Source: Sporocytophaga myxococcoides DSM 11118
GTDB lineage: Bacteria > Bacteroidota > Bacteroidia > Cytophagales > Cytophagaceae
Direction of reading: 5' to 3'
DNA length: 64,000 nt
Assembly (NCBI RefSeq): GCF_000426725.1
Contig: NZ_KE384560.1
Location: 1 to 64,000, forward strand
How positions within the stretch are numbered: position 1 is the stretch's first letter; each line of letters begins with the position of its first letter. The translations under genes were made by a program, and so were the position numbers. Below, piece by piece: positions 36,982-46,685 of this stretch. Below the pieces are notes generated by a model. It did no database searches. It saw only the letters and a program-made list of their open reading frames with translations, and was not told the origin of the DNA.

Positions 36982-38823
36982 CTAAAGAAAAAATTGGGGA
37001 ATAGAATCCGTTTTCCCCTGTTTGTTTAATTGAGCATTTAGGTTTAAAGCGGCGCTGATAAGACCTGCATGGCTGAATGCCTGTGGGAAATTTCCCAAAT
37101 GTTCACCCATGAATCCCAACTGTTCAGAAAATAAACCTACGTGATTTGCATATCCAAGCATCTTCTCGAAATAGAATTGCGCTTTTTCAAGTTGTCCAGA
37201 TCTGGAAAGACATTCAACATACCAAAATGTACACATTGAAAATGTTCCTTCTTTGCCTCCAAGTCCGTCTGGTGCGGCCACTTCAGGGATGTACCTATAC
37301 ACAAGTGAATCGGACACGAGTTCTTTTTCTATTGCGTCCATTGTTTGTAGCCACCGTGGATCAATTGGGCTGATGAATTTAACAATGGGCATAAATAAGC
37401 AAGAAGCATCAACAGTTTTGGCACCCTGGTATTGGACAAACCCTTTTAAATCTTCGTCCCAGAATTCATTATAGATACTTTGATATATTTTATTTCTTTC
37501 TATTTTCCATGTTTCTGGAAATGGAAATGACCTTGATTCTGCAATCTTAATCGCTCTGTCAAAGGCGACCCAGCACATGAGTCGGGAGAATAAAAAATGC
37601 TTTTCTTTCCCTCGCACCTCCCATATGCCGTTATCTTCTCTTTTCCAGTTGTCAATAAGCCAGTTGATTTGAAATACTAAATTGTTCCAGAAATCATGGC
37701 TTATTGGCTCAACATATTTATTATATAAATACACTGAGTCTAGTAATTCTCCATAGATATCCAGTTGCAATTGTTTGTTTGCATTATTGCCAATTCTTAC
37801 AGGTGCTGAACCTTTGTAGCCTTCGAAATGATCAAGTGTAATTTCCTGTGGATTATTGTAGCCAGCCTGAGAATACATAAGGTGCAAATGTCCGGGATTT
37901 TCTATATCATGACACTGATAATGTATCCATTTTACAAATGCCTGTGATTCTTTAGTATAGCCGGTTTTAACAAGTGCATAAAGACAAAAGGCCGAATCTC
38001 TTATCCAGCTGTATCTATAGTCCCAGTTTCTATTGCCGCCAATGAATTCAGGCAGCCCGAATGTTGGGCTTGCAATAATAGATCCGAATCTTCCGCTACA
38101 AAGCAATTTGAGTGTAAGGGCTGATCGCTGGATCGCTTCAAGCCATCTCCCCTTGTAGGTTGATTTTGATACCCAGTCTCTCCAGTATTTTACGGTTTCA
38201 AAAAAAGTTTTTGTGATAAAGTCTCCCAAAGAAATATCGGGAGGATCTTCTTTTGAAATATCTTCAAGTATAAAATCTGCCCGTTCACCTTCGTTCAAAA
38301 TGAATTCAGCATAACCGTCATTTTCTGAGGTGTGCATAGGAACAGAGCTTTTCAGCCTTAATTTCAAATGACTCTCTCCCTGACTTTCGAATAGTATTTC
38401 AAAATTATGATCTCTTTTGTGTGCAATATGATTGTCCCTACCGTAATTAAATCGGGGCTTGCACTCCATTTTGAATCGAATGCTCCCTCTGATGCAGGAA
38501 ACCCGTCTTACTAGTTCATTGCCATGCACCATACCTTCTATCGGCATGTAATCTGTAATTTCGCCTACTCCATCAGCGGACAAAAACCTTGTAAGCAAAA
38601 TGTTTGTGCCAGGAAGGTACATTTGCTTATTCTTAACTTTTTCTTGAATAATTGGATGGATTTTGAAATAACCGCCCTTTTTATGGTCCAAGAGGGCTGC
38701 GAAAATGGATGGAGAATCATAAAATGGGAAACACAGAAAATCTATAGACCCGTTAAGGCCTACAAGCGCTATTGTATTTAAATCTCCAATGATTGCATAG
38801 TTCTCAATAGGCTGATAATTCAT
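36982..38823 (-). CDS. Glycoside hydrolase family 15 (glucoamylase/trehalase-like)
   Basis: The protein has 613 residues and starts MNYQPIENYAIIGDLNTIAL, the common start of bacterial GH15 proteins, without a signal peptide, so it is cytoplasmic. An N-terminal beta domain (about 1-220) is followed by the alpha/alpha toroid with NRNWDYRYSWIRDSAF, IYGELLDSVYLY (candidate acid glutamate) and the late SMCTFWYVECLSRSGQ. GH15 enzymes of this type hydrolyse terminal glucose from starch-like polymers or trehalose by inversion. The exact substrate cannot be read from sequence. It stands apart, 41 bp upstream of the M1 gene on the same strand. Confidence 0.9.
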   Translation of the reverse strand: MNYQPIENYAIIGDLNTIALVGLNGSIDFLCFPFYDSPSIFAALLDHKKGGYFKIHPIIQEKVKNKQMYLPGTNILLTRFLSADGVGEITDYMPIEGMVHGNELVRRVSCIRGSIRFKMECKPRFNYGRDNHIAHKRDHNFEILFESQGESHLKLRLKSSVPMHTSENDGYAEFILNEGERADFILEDISKEDPPDISLGDFITKTFFETVKYWRDWVSKSTYKGRWLEAIQRSALTLKLLCSGRFGSIIASPTFGLPEFIGGNRNWDYRYSWIRDSAFCLYALVKTGYTKESQAFVKWIHYQCHDIENPGHLHLMYSQAGYNNPQEITLDHFEGYKGSAPVRIGNNANKQLQLDIYGELLDSVYLYNKYVEPISHDFWNNLVFQINWLIDNWKREDNGIWEVRGKEKHFLFSRLMCWVAFDRAIKIAESRSFPFPETWKIERNKIYQSIYNEFWDEDLKGFVQYQGAKTVDASCLFMPIVKFISPIDPRWLQTMDAIEKELVSDSLVYRYIPEVAAPDGLGGKEGTFSMCTFWYVECLSRSGQLEKAQFYFEKMLGYANHVGLFSEQLGFMGEHLGNFPQAFSHAGLISAALNLNAQLNKQGKTDSIPQFFL

Positions 38824-38909
38824 CCGTCTTACTAATCAGAATTCCGTCAGTAAGGAGAACCGTATAAAAGAAAATATGTTGGCGGATGATTATGTAAGCG
38901 GAAAAATAT

Positions 38910-39287
38910 TTATTTTCTTACCAGGGTCAGGAGTTCTTTTTGTACTCCCCAGTCTCTGGCTAGTTTTAAAATGGCAGTTGCCTCCATTTCACTGATAAAA
39001 CCTTTTGAATTAGTAGCCTCCCAGACCATATTCAGATAAGAAAGTTTAGTCTGAGTATCATAGGTTCCTATAGTTGCATTGAAAAATTCACGAGCTCTTT
39101 CGAAGGCAGTAAACACATCGCTGCCTATAAAGTCTTCAGCCCATTTTAATTCTTCTGCAGCACTTAGATTCTGAGCAGTTGCTTTTAAAATAGCCTGCTC
39201 GTCCTCATTTAAACCATGATAATTGAAAATTATTGATTTTAGAAGCAGAAAGGCCTTTTTCTGATCGCTTGTCATTTGGACAGTCAT
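38910..39287 (-). CDS. Small alpha-helical protein, unknown (possibly TerB-like)
   Basis: The product has 125 residues, is predicted all helical and has no signal peptide. It contains KAFLLLKSIIFNYHGLNEDE at the start and MEATAILKLARDWGV near the end. The spacing of helices with two short acidic loops is reminiscent of TerB-type helical bundles, but no motif is decisive. It sits between GH15 and hemW on the same strand, 55 bp after hemW's stop codon, so it may be the third gene of a transcript. No function is assigned. Confidence 0.65.
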   Translation of the reverse strand: MTVQMTSDQKKAFLLLKSIIFNYHGLNEDEQAILKATAQNLSAAEELKWAEDFIGSDVFTAFERAREFFNATIGTYDTQTKLSYLNMVWEATNSKGFISEMEATAILKLARDWGVQKELLTLVRK

Positions 39288-39342
39288 ACCAACGCAAATA
39301 TAACATTTTTAAATTTATTTTCCCCCATACAGTCGATTTTCT

Positions 39343-40464
39343 TCAAACGATAAAGAATGCCTCTGTGATTTTATCTGCAATCAATTTGCCTCTGGGTGTC
39401 AATTTTAAAAAATTCTCTTCTTTAATCATATAACCCTCCTCAATAAATGATTTTGCAGTATCTATATAATAATCTACCTCAAGATTAAATTTTTGTTTTA
39501 TATCTCCCAGGTCACAGCCCCATTTAGTGCGTAGTCTGGTAAGGAAATATTCATTGGCTTTGTCCAGATCAGTTAGTTGCTCTATTGTAATCTCTGGTTT
39601 TAAGGTGTTTATTCCTTCAATATATTTATGATTGTTACTTATGTTGTATTGTCTTGATGTTCCATTAAACGAATGGGCAGAAGGACCCAGGCCAATATAG
39701 TGGGCTCCCAACCAATAGCTGCTATTGTGGCGAGCAATATAACCTTCCTTCGCGAAGTTGCTGATCTCATATTGTTCATATGATGCTCTTTCTAGTAAGG
39801 ATACAAGATCTTCAAATTGAAGGGCCACATTCTCCTCTTCTTCTGGAGAAAAATGTCCTTTTTTCAATCGTTTGCCTAAAACAGTTTTCTCTTCAATTGT
39901 TAACGCATAGGCAGATATATGAGGAATATCAAGGTCAATAAGGGTTTGAATATTTTCATCCCATTTTTCCTTGCCAAGGCCAGGTATCCCATAAATAAGA
40001 TCAGCGGTAATGTTGTAAAAGCCTTGTTCCCTCGCTTCTTTGATAGAGCTGATCGCCTTTTCGCTATTATGAACTCTGTTCAACAAGGCTAATAAATTAT
40101 CCTGAAATGCCTGGACACCAATGCTAAGTCTGTTTATGCCTGCTTGTTTTAATCCCTTTAAATAATTTCGAGAAATGTCATCAGGATTTACTTCAATTGT
40201 TATTTCGGCATTATCAATAACCTTGTAAAGGCCCTTTACTTCGTCTATAATTTTTTGTATTTCATCGACAAGAAGTAGTGATGGTGTTCCTCCTCCAAAG
40301 TAAATTGTGTTTATGTCTTCATTAATGTAGCTTTTTCTTTGTTTCAACTCCATACAGATAGCCTCAACCATTTTTTCTTTGAGAGATAAATTCGTTGAGA
40401 AATGGAAGTCGCAATAATGACAAGCCTGCCTGCAAAAGGGAACATGGATATAAATTCCTGACAT
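39343..40464 (-). CDS. hemW: Heme chaperone HemW (radical SAM)
   Basis: The protein has 373 residues, the HemW length (HemN is about 80 longer). It starts GIYIHVPFC and has the radical-SAM cluster motif CxxxCxxC at C11, C15 and C18 (CRQACHYC). Further motifs are YFGGGTPSLL, VNPDDISRNYLKGL and RLSIGVQAFQDN. It then carries DLIYGIPG and the HemN C-terminal domain (RLRTKWGCDLGDI). HemW binds heme and hands it to respiratory enzymes; it lacks coproporphyrinogen oxidase activity in tested members. The gene is divergent from the BamA-like gene, with a short shared leader. A TAATTTTG (-7 type, 40477-40484) lies on the minus strand just before it. Confidence 0.92.
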   Translation of the reverse strand: MSGIYIHVPFCRQACHYCDFHFSTNLSLKEKMVEAICMELKQRKSYINEDINTIYFGGGTPSLLLVDEIQKIIDEVKGLYKVIDNAEITIEVNPDDISRNYLKGLKQAGINRLSIGVQAFQDNLLALLNRVHNSEKAISSIKEAREQGFYNITADLIYGIPGLGKEKWDENIQTLIDLDIPHISAYALTIEEKTVLGKRLKKGHFSPEEEENVALQFEDLVSLLERASYEQYEISNFAKEGYIARHNSSYWLGAHYIGLGPSAHSFNGTSRQYNISNNHKYIEGINTLKPEITIEQLTDLDKANEYFLTRLRTKWGCDLGDIKQKFNLEVDYYIDTAKSFIEEGYMIKEENFLKLTPRGKLIADKITEAFFIV

Positions 40465-40534
40465 TTATTTTATATGCAAAATTAATCCTGGATTGAAAAT
40501 AGTAATTTTACAGCTTACTTTCGTTAGTATAAAC

Positions 40535-42274
40535 GTGTTGAAAAACTTTTTAATTCTCTTTGTCTTACTCTTAACTTCACTCTTTTCGTATGGGCAAAGA
40601 GACAGTACCCGTATTTTTCTTTCGGTTTTCTCTGAAAATAAAGGTTTAATACCTGACCATAAAATTTCTTTTAGAGATTCATTAAGTGCACTATATGAAG
40701 TTAAAGAAATCATCCAGAAGTTACACAAACAGGCATATCTTCAGGCTTCAGTAGATTCATTTACAACACACGAGGATACATTAGTATCTTTTATTTCTCC
40801 GGGAGAACAATTCAAATGGGCTGCTTTGAAAAAGGGAAATATAAATCAGTTAATTCTTAACAAAACAGAATTCCAGGAGAGATACTATCAGAATAAGCTT
40901 TTTGATATCGATCAGTTTCTGGCCTTTGAAAATGATTTGTTGACTTATCTGGAAGAGCATGGTTATCCATTCGCTTCACTTCAAATTGATTCTTTTAAGA
41001 TTGAAAACAATAATTTGTATGGTGTTCTGAATTATGATAAGGGGCCATTGATAGTTTTTGATTCTCTTATTGTAGTTGGCAGTACTAAAGTGAAGAACAG
41101 ATATCTCATGCGTGAACTTCATATTGAAAAAGGGCAGCCATTTAGTCAAAAAAAAATAGTTGAAGCAGATAAAGTAATATCAGCGCTAGGTTTTGTTAGG
41201 GTTTCCAGACCTCCAGTGATAGAGTTCAGAAGTGGTAAGGCGACTGTAACTATCTTTTTGGAAGATAAGAAAATCAATCAGGCTGATGGTATTATAGGTT
41301 TTCTTCCAAATGAAGGTGGAGGAAAAAAATTACTTATTACAGGCGAACTTAATCTGAACTTAAAAAATGTATTTGGGACAGGTAAAGGAGTTTTGCTTGA
41401 GTGGAAAAAACTAAAGGCATCCTCCCAGACACTTAATGTTGGATATTATCACCCCAAATTATTAGGGTCAAATCTTGATCTCCGGATGAATTTCAATTTG
41501 TTAAATCAGGATAGCTTGTTTCTTACAGTTTACAGGGGAATAAATGTGTCAAGTGCCCTTTCGGTAAGATCAAGAGTAAGTTTTTTTACTGGTCTCAAGA
41601 CATCGCGCCAGTTTTCCAGTCCGGTCGGAGCTGATACTACTGTCTTACTTATGTCAGATTATAATTATTATAATTATGGCTTGAGTTATAATTGGAATAA
41701 TCTGGATGATATATTTTATCCTCATAAAGGCTGGATATTTGATGTACAATTTTCCTTAGGAAATAAAATTTTGAGGGAAAATTCATTGGTTAAGCAAGAA
41801 TTGTACGATCAGCTTGACAAAAAATCTATTCAGTACTCTTGCAATATTGTGATAAACAGGTTTTTTCCGGTAAGAGCCAAGTCTGTATTTTTTACAAGAT
41901 TTGAAGCCGGTAAAATTTTTAATGACAAAAACACATTGTTTATTAATGATTTGTATAGGGTAGGGGGGCTCAAGTCTTTAAGAGGATTTAATGAATTGAA
42001 TTATTATGCATCGACATTTGGCATTGCATCTGTTGAATATCGATATTTTACAGATCCAACTTCCTATCTTCTCGTATTTTATGATCAAGGATATGTGTCA
42101 AATGTTGTAAATCCTTCTCTTAAAGATGATTTTCCATTTGGATTCGGAGTAGGTGTGTCCTTCACAACAGGTGCAGGAGTGTTTAATTTCGTTTATTCTT
42201 TGGGGCAATCCAGAGATCAGAAATTAAGTTTGAATCTTTCTAAGGTTCATTTTGGTATAATAAGCAGGTTTTAG
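40535..42274 (+). CDS. BamA/TamA-like outer-membrane assembly protein
   Basis: With a GTG at 40535 (or TTG at 40538) the product has about 579 residues and a clean signal peptide (LKNFLILFVLLLTSLFSYGQ). An upstream TTG at 40493 is open but adds a non-signal segment and would crowd the divergent hemW promoter. The N-terminal half contains POTRA-like modules (KGQPFSQKKIVEADKV). The C-terminal half is a 16-stranded barrel ending FGIISRF. Near the C-terminus, RVGGLKSLRGFNE matches the Omp85 VRGF/Y loop motif. Fewer POTRA units than BamA place it in the TamA/Bacteroidota Omp85 group. It may help insert outer-membrane proteins, including those of the T9SS. Confidence 0.85.
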   Translation: MLKNFLILFVLLLTSLFSYGQRDSTRIFLSVFSENKGLIPDHKISFRDSLSALYEVKEIIQKLHKQAYLQASVDSFTTHEDTLVSFISPGEQFKWAALKKGNINQLILNKTEFQERYYQNKLFDIDQFLAFENDLLTYLEEHGYPFASLQIDSFKIENNNLYGVLNYDKGPLIVFDSLIVVGSTKVKNRYLMRELHIEKGQPFSQKKIVEADKVISALGFVRVSRPPVIEFRSGKATVTIFLEDKKINQADGIIGFLPNEGGGKKLLITGELNLNLKNVFGTGKGVLLEWKKLKASSQTLNVGYYHPKLLGSNLDLRMNFNLLNQDSLFLTVYRGINVSSALSVRSRVSFFTGLKTSRQFSSPVGADTTVLLMSDYNYYNYGLSYNWNNLDDIFYPHKGWIFDVQFSLGNKILRENSLVKQELYDQLDKKSIQYSCNIVINRFFPVRAKSVFFTRFEAGKIFNDKNTLFINDLYRVGGLKSLRGFNELNYYASTFGIASVEYRYFTDPTSYLLVFYDQGYVSNVVNPSLKDDFPFGFGVGVSFTTGAGVFNFVYSLGQSRDQKLSLNLSKVHFGIISRF

Positions 42275-42299
42275 TTAATTTGTTCCTTTCTCAAAGTGC

Positions 42300-43340
42300 A
42301 TGCTTTATAATTCAGTCCTTTCGTTTTGTTGGGCCTTTCTAATCGCAGTATTTGCAATTCCGTCTATAATTTATGTTGCTCACATCAAAAAATTACTGGA
42401 TGAGCCAAATTTGCGTACCGTTCATGAATCTCTGACCCCTCGTTTGGGTGGACTCGCGATCTTCGCAGGATTTATGTCGGCTTTGACAATTTTTGGCTCA
42501 CTCGAAAATGGTGTACAACAAGTTTTAGCCGGCTCAATTATCATTTTTTTTATTGGGTTAAAAGATGATGTAGTTCCGGTATCGGCATTTAAAAAGTTTT
42601 TTGTTCAGGTACTTGCAGCAGGTATTGTCATGTTTGTTGCAGATATAAGAATATCAGATTTTAAAGGAATGCTGGGATTATATGAGGTAGATAATGGTGT
42701 CAGTTATGTAGTTACATTCCTGGTTATTATTGGTATTACTAATGCAATTAACCTTATCGATGGCGTTGATGGACTAGCAGGTGTGATTGTAATGATCATT
42801 ACTTCTACTTTTGGGATATATTTCTATTGGTATGGAGGAGAAGCTTTTGGGGCTTATTCTTATGTCGCTTTTAGCTTGTTAGGATCAGTAATTGGATTTT
42901 TAAGGTATAATTTTCACAAAGCAATTATATTTATGGGAGATACCGGTTCCTTAGTGTCCGGCTTCATTTTATCAATTCTGGGAATACAATTTGTAAGAAT
43001 GGAGGCTTTTGACGCTTCTCCATCTATCGCTATTGCTGTGTTAATCATCCCTATAATGGATACGCTAAGAGTTTTTATGCTTAGAATATTAAATGGGACA
43101 TCACCATTTGCACCTGATAAAAATCATATTCACCACAGACTTATGGATCTAGGCTTTTCTCAGGTAATGACAGTATTTTTACTCGCTTTGATTAACCTTT
43201 TTGCCATATTGGGAGTTAATGTACTTTCTAATCTGGAAAATAACTATTTACTATTTTTAATGATAGGATATGGTTTTTTAGTTACAGGAGTAATCGAAAT
43301 CTTTTATTTGAGAATAAAGAGAGAAAATGCTGGTGCATAA
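42300..43340 (+). CDS. Undecaprenyl-phosphate sugar-1-phosphate transferase (WecA/MraY-like)
   Basis: The protein has 346 residues and about ten membrane helices. Motifs of the polyprenyl-phosphate N-acetylhexosamine-1-phosphate transferases are present: RTVHESLTPRLGGLAIF, FIGLKDDVVPVSAFKKF with the metal-binding DD, NLIDGVDGLAG and MGDTGSLVSGF. The cytoplasmic loop has the histidine-rich DKNHIHHRLMDLGF typical of WecA/TagO/WbpL rather than MraY. It would load a sugar phosphate onto undecaprenyl phosphate to start a surface polysaccharide. The stop overlaps the next gene by 14 bp. Confidence 0.92.
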   Translation: MLYNSVLSFCWAFLIAVFAIPSIIYVAHIKKLLDEPNLRTVHESLTPRLGGLAIFAGFMSALTIFGSLENGVQQVLAGSIIIFFIGLKDDVVPVSAFKKFFVQVLAAGIVMFVADIRISDFKGMLGLYEVDNGVSYVVTFLVIIGITNAINLIDGVDGLAGVIVMIITSTFGIYFYWYGGEAFGAYSYVAFSLLGSVIGFLRYNFHKAIIFMGDTGSLVSGFILSILGIQFVRMEAFDASPSIAIAVLIIPIMDTLRVFMLRILNGTSPFAPDKNHIHHRLMDLGFSQVMTVFLLALINLFAILGVNVLSNLENNYLLFLMIGYGFLVTGVIEIFYLRIKRENAGA

Positions 43341-44508
43341 ATCTAGAAACAATACTACCCAGGTCAGGGCTATTTTATTTTTAATTTTGGCAATGTTGCT
43401 TCCTCATTTGGGCAATTGTGCTAAAACCGCATTTAAAATTGTAAAAGATCTAAGTTCAGATTGGAAAATATATAATGCTGATATAAATGGGTATGTTCCT
43501 TTTATAAAAGGGAAATCCCAGAAAAGCCATTTTATTTTTCAATGGGTTGACCTGGATAAATATGCCGGATATCATCTTCAGGTAAAAGCGGCTCCAAAGT
43601 TATCATTATTTGTAAATAATGAATTATATTATACTAATACAGAATCCAAATATCAGGATGTTGCTATTCCTGTTAAGGATCTTCTGAAGAAGACAGTAGG
43701 AGGGAGGAAGGATTTACTTACAATTTATCAACCTGATGCTTCCTTTAATGAAGGTGCAGTTTTCATAGGGTATTTCCCCGAAATCCAGATAGAGTCTGTC
43801 CCTGCCATTAATATTGAGGCTAAAAAGCAAAACTTTCTGGGTGATCTTGTTATGGCACTTTTTATAAGTTCATTCGCCATTATTGCAATTTTGAAAAACA
43901 GGTTTCCTAAATCATTTTCCTTATTTTTCCAAAAATCTGAATTTTCACTAAGTGCTTCCGAAGAATTATTAAGTAGTCGTATTATTGATTTTCCGCTCTT
44001 GCTGGTAATTATTTTAAATGCATTTTCACTTAGTATTTTGATATTTTCCAACAAAGAAAGCGAAGACTTTGTCAAATTTCTTACGTTAATTAAAACCCGG
44101 AATTTGTCATTATTTTCACAGTTTGCACTGTCAACTCTAATGGTAATCTTTCTGATAATAGTTAAATATTTACTCATTACTATTTTGGGATGGATATTTG
44201 ACCTTAATAAACTCATTACCCTTCATTTTTATGAGTTTTTATCTATTATGCTCAAGGTCAATTTGTTGGTAGTTCCAGTCGTTTTAATTTTATTGTCGAT
44301 GAATAATTTTCAACCGTTTATGTCTATTACGGCTTTGACAATTATCTTATTGATAATCTTCTTCCTGTTAATACTAAAGGTTTCCTATATCATATTTAAG
44401 TTTTCCAACTATAGAAATCTTTATTTATTTTCTTACCTTTGTATCAGTGAAATACTGCCTTTTATTGTAATTACTAAACTATTGGCATCTGACGTTATAA
44501 AATATTAA
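43327..44508 (+). CDS. DUF4271 domain membrane protein
   Basis: The protein has 393 residues. A signal peptide or first helix (IFLILAMLLPHLGNC) is followed by an extracytoplasmic beta-rich domain (about 30-165). A C-terminal set of five or six helices follows, from FLGDLVMALFISSFAIIAI onwards, typical of DUF4271. The region YLLITILGWIFDLNKL with YEFLSIMLKVNLLVVP is the domain core. The family occurs in Bacteroidota, frequently next to the HemD-like gene as here, and has no known function. It starts inside the WecA-like gene, overlapping by 14 bp, so the two are translationally coupled. Confidence 0.8.
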   Translation: MLVHKSRNNTTQVRAILFLILAMLLPHLGNCAKTAFKIVKDLSSDWKIYNADINGYVPFIKGKSQKSHFIFQWVDLDKYAGYHLQVKAAPKLSLFVNNELYYTNTESKYQDVAIPVKDLLKKTVGGRKDLLTIYQPDASFNEGAVFIGYFPEIQIESVPAINIEAKKQNFLGDLVMALFISSFAIIAILKNRFPKSFSLFFQKSEFSLSASEELLSSRIIDFPLLLVIILNAFSLSILIFSNKESEDFVKFLTLIKTRNLSLFSQFALSTLMVIFLIIVKYLLITILGWIFDLNKLITLHFYEFLSIMLKVNLLVVPVVLILLSMNNFQPFMSITALTIILLIIFFLLILKVSYIIFKFSNYRNLYLFSYLCISEILPFIVITKLLASDVIKY

Positions 44509-44523
44509 TAAGGTATTGAGATA

Positions 44524-45312
44524 ATGAGTGAAATTAAAGAAAAAGAGCTAAAGGATAGATATACAAAAGTATCAAGTATCTTAGTAACACAGCCCAAACC
44601 GACAGACGATAAATCGCCTTATTACGGATTAGCTGAGAAATATAAGCTGAAAATTGATTTTAGGCCATTTATTGAGATTAAGGCACTTGATTTCAAAGAG
44701 TTTAAAAAGCAAAAAATAGAGATACTAGCTCATTCCGCAGTCATCTTCACAAGCCGTAATGCCGTAGATAATTTTTTTAGGCTTTGTGCAGAGGGAAGAA
44801 TAGAAGTGCCGGCAGAAATGAAATATTTTTGCATTTCTGAGCAAACAGCAAACTACCTTCAGAAGTATATAGTAATTAGAAAGAGAAAGATTTTTGTAGG
44901 TCAAAAAACTGCAAAAGATCTTGAGGAAATTCTGAAAAAGCATAAAAACGAATTCTATTTATATCCTTGCTCCAATATCAGAAAAGAAGAAATTCCTTTA
45001 TTTCTTAAAGATAATGGATTCAAATTCAGTGAAGCAGTAATTTACGAGACAGTTCCTAGCGATTTGTCAGATCTAGCTGAAGTCAATTATGATATAATAG
45101 CATTCTTTAGTCCTTCAGGAATTAACTCACTATTTACCAATTTTCCTGAATTCAAACAGAATAAAACAAGAATAGCTGCTTTTGGTCCAACTACGGCAAA
45201 GGCGGTTAAAGATGCAGGATTAATATTGGATATAGAAGCTCCACTACCAAATGCCCCATCTATGACTGGTGCTTTGGAGCTGTACATAAAGAAAGCCAAT
45301 AACATTAAGTAA
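44524..45312 (+). CDS. hemD: Uroporphyrinogen-III synthase (HemD-like)
   Basis: The protein has 262 residues. Two Rossmann-like domains are visible: ILVTQPKP ... and HSAVIFTSRNAVDNFF in the first, YPCSNIRKEEIPLFLKDNG and VIYETVPSDLSDL in the second. The motif AFFSPSGINSLF is typical of HemD. It closes and inverts the linear tetrapyrrole to uroporphyrinogen III. The 16-bp gap to the DUF4271 gene suggests co-transcription. In many Bacteroidota this gene lies in the same neighbourhood upstream of PorP/gldK. Sequence identity in HemD is generally low, so the call rests on motif pattern and length. Confidence 0.85.
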   Translation: MSEIKEKELKDRYTKVSSILVTQPKPTDDKSPYYGLAEKYKLKIDFRPFIEIKALDFKEFKKQKIEILAHSAVIFTSRNAVDNFFRLCAEGRIEVPAEMKYFCISEQTANYLQKYIVIRKRKIFVGQKTAKDLEEILKKHKNEFYLYPCSNIRKEEIPLFLKDNGFKFSEAVIYETVPSDLSDLAEVNYDIIAFFSPSGINSLFTNFPEFKQNKTRIAAFGPTTAKAVKDAGLILDIEAPLPNAPSMTGALELYIKKANNIK

Positions 45313-45392
45313 AATTATCCGTAAAAGGTAAGGCAACCTAGTTATCAAAATCCCTCATTGGAAAAGAAGTGTTTATTTCTTTTTTAATTTTA

Positions 45393-45423
45393 TTTATATT
45401 TAATTTAAAAATATTTAGTTTTG
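45393..45423 (+). promoter_or_regulatory. Candidate promoter of the porP-gldKLMN locus
   Basis: TTTA (45393-45396, one mismatch to TTTG), 19 bp, TAGTTTTG (45416-45423, exact TAnnTTTG). It would start transcription about 25 nt before the PorP/SprF ATG at 45455. Confidence 0.5.
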
Positions 45424-45454
45424 GAACTGGATTTATTATCCCAAGGTGTCTTTT

Positions 45455-46495
45455 ATGAAAAGAATTAAATTATCTGTGTTTTTCTTTCTGATCTTTGTGT
45501 CTGCTGGATTTGCCCAACAAGATGCTCAGTTCAGTCAGTATATGTTCAATACCCTGTATTACAATCCGGGTTTTGCTGGTACTGAAGGACTAACGAGATT
45601 TACTCTCCTGCACCGGATTCAGTGGCTAGCTTATCAGCCTACTCAGTATAAAGGATCTGCACCGTATAGTACAGTATTAAGCGGCTCCTCATTGCTTCCC
45701 TTCTTTAATAAGAGGTTGGGATTGGGTGTCCATTTAGTAAATGATAATCTTGGGCCATTAAATAATACAGAGTTCCAGCTTTCAGGTTCTTATCATTTTA
45801 AAATTAAAGAGGGAGTATTGGGTGTTGGAGCTCGCGCGGGTGTCTATTCAACCAGAGTAAGAACTGATTGGTACAGGGTTGTGCAGGATGGTGATCCAAT
45901 TTACGACGATCTAACTTCAGATGCTAATAATAAAATACGTCAAACAAAACCGGATTTTGGTGTAGGCTTTTGGTACCAGAGTAAAAAATTCAGCGGAGGA
46001 GTGAGCTTTGACCATTTAGGTGAAACTAAACTATCTTATAATTCTCCATCCATTAATTCTAAACTTGCAAATCACCTTTATATAAGTGGTTCTTACAATT
46101 TTGACATTGGTCCTACTATAAAGGTAACTCCTTCCGCATTCTTTCAATCTGATATGAACCAGCTCACATATCTTTTTGGGGCATTGGGAACTTATAATGA
46201 AAAGTTTTGGGTGGGTTTGAATGCACGTCAGTCTTTTGCGAAAAGAGACGTGGGTCAGGGTGGCAAAACACTTTCCAACGATGATATAATTTTATATGTC
46301 GGAGTGAACCTTTTGAAAAATAAGCAAAATATGAATGCGTTAAGAATTGGCTATGCATTTGATTTTGTCACAAATGGCGTAAAAGCCAAAAAGAGAACTT
46401 CCCACGAGATTATGCTCTCCTATATAGTTCCGACACCTTGGGAATTACCTAAACCTAAGATCAGAACGCCACGATACAGGCACGAAGAAAATTAA
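45455..46495 (+). CDS. PorP/SprF family type IX secretion membrane protein
   Basis: From the ATG at 45455 the protein has 346 residues; AAGG lies 8 bp upstream, and the GTG at 45446 is less likely. A signal peptide (LSVFFFLIFVSAGFAQQ) is followed by QDAQFSQYMFNTLYYNPGFAGTEG, the family hallmark. Alternating beta strands with GLGVHLVNDNLGPLN-type turns follow, and FDFGVNG-type strands near the C-terminus. It is an outer-membrane barrel of PorP/SprF type, which in known T9SS binds SprB-like adhesins or the PorK/N ring. It lies 190 bp before gldK. Confidence 0.9.
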   Translation: MKRIKLSVFFFLIFVSAGFAQQDAQFSQYMFNTLYYNPGFAGTEGLTRFTLLHRIQWLAYQPTQYKGSAPYSTVLSGSSLLPFFNKRLGLGVHLVNDNLGPLNNTEFQLSGSYHFKIKEGVLGVGARAGVYSTRVRTDWYRVVQDGDPIYDDLTSDANNKIRQTKPDFGVGFWYQSKKFSGGVSFDHLGETKLSYNSPSINSKLANHLYISGSYNFDIGPTIKVTPSAFFQSDMNQLTYLFGALGTYNEKFWVGLNARQSFAKRDVGQGGKTLSNDDIILYVGVNLLKNKQNMNALRIGYAFDFVTNGVKAKKRTSHEIMLSYIVPTPWELPKPKIRTPRYRHEEN

Positions 46496-46685
46496 CAAAA
46501 TTTTGGAATATTGAAATTTTTTATAGAACTTGTACAACATTTCTAAACATTTTATCAATTATTTGAGTTTTTTTTGGACTTTTATAATTGCGATGAAAAA
46601 AGTTCGTTTAAGAAATAAAAATTTAGTAACTTAAAACACAATTTATTATCAAAAAATTTACAAAAGAAAATTAAACAAGTGTATT

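Noticed and set aside
40477-40484. TAATTTTG on the minus strand before hemW
   Set aside because: Good -7 element but no matching -33 element at 19-21 bp; mentioned only with the hemW entry.
46562-46590. TTTG and TATAATTG upstream of gldK
   Set aside because: Spacing is 17 bp, too short for the Bacteroidota consensus, and the -7 element has a mismatch. Not supported as a promoter.
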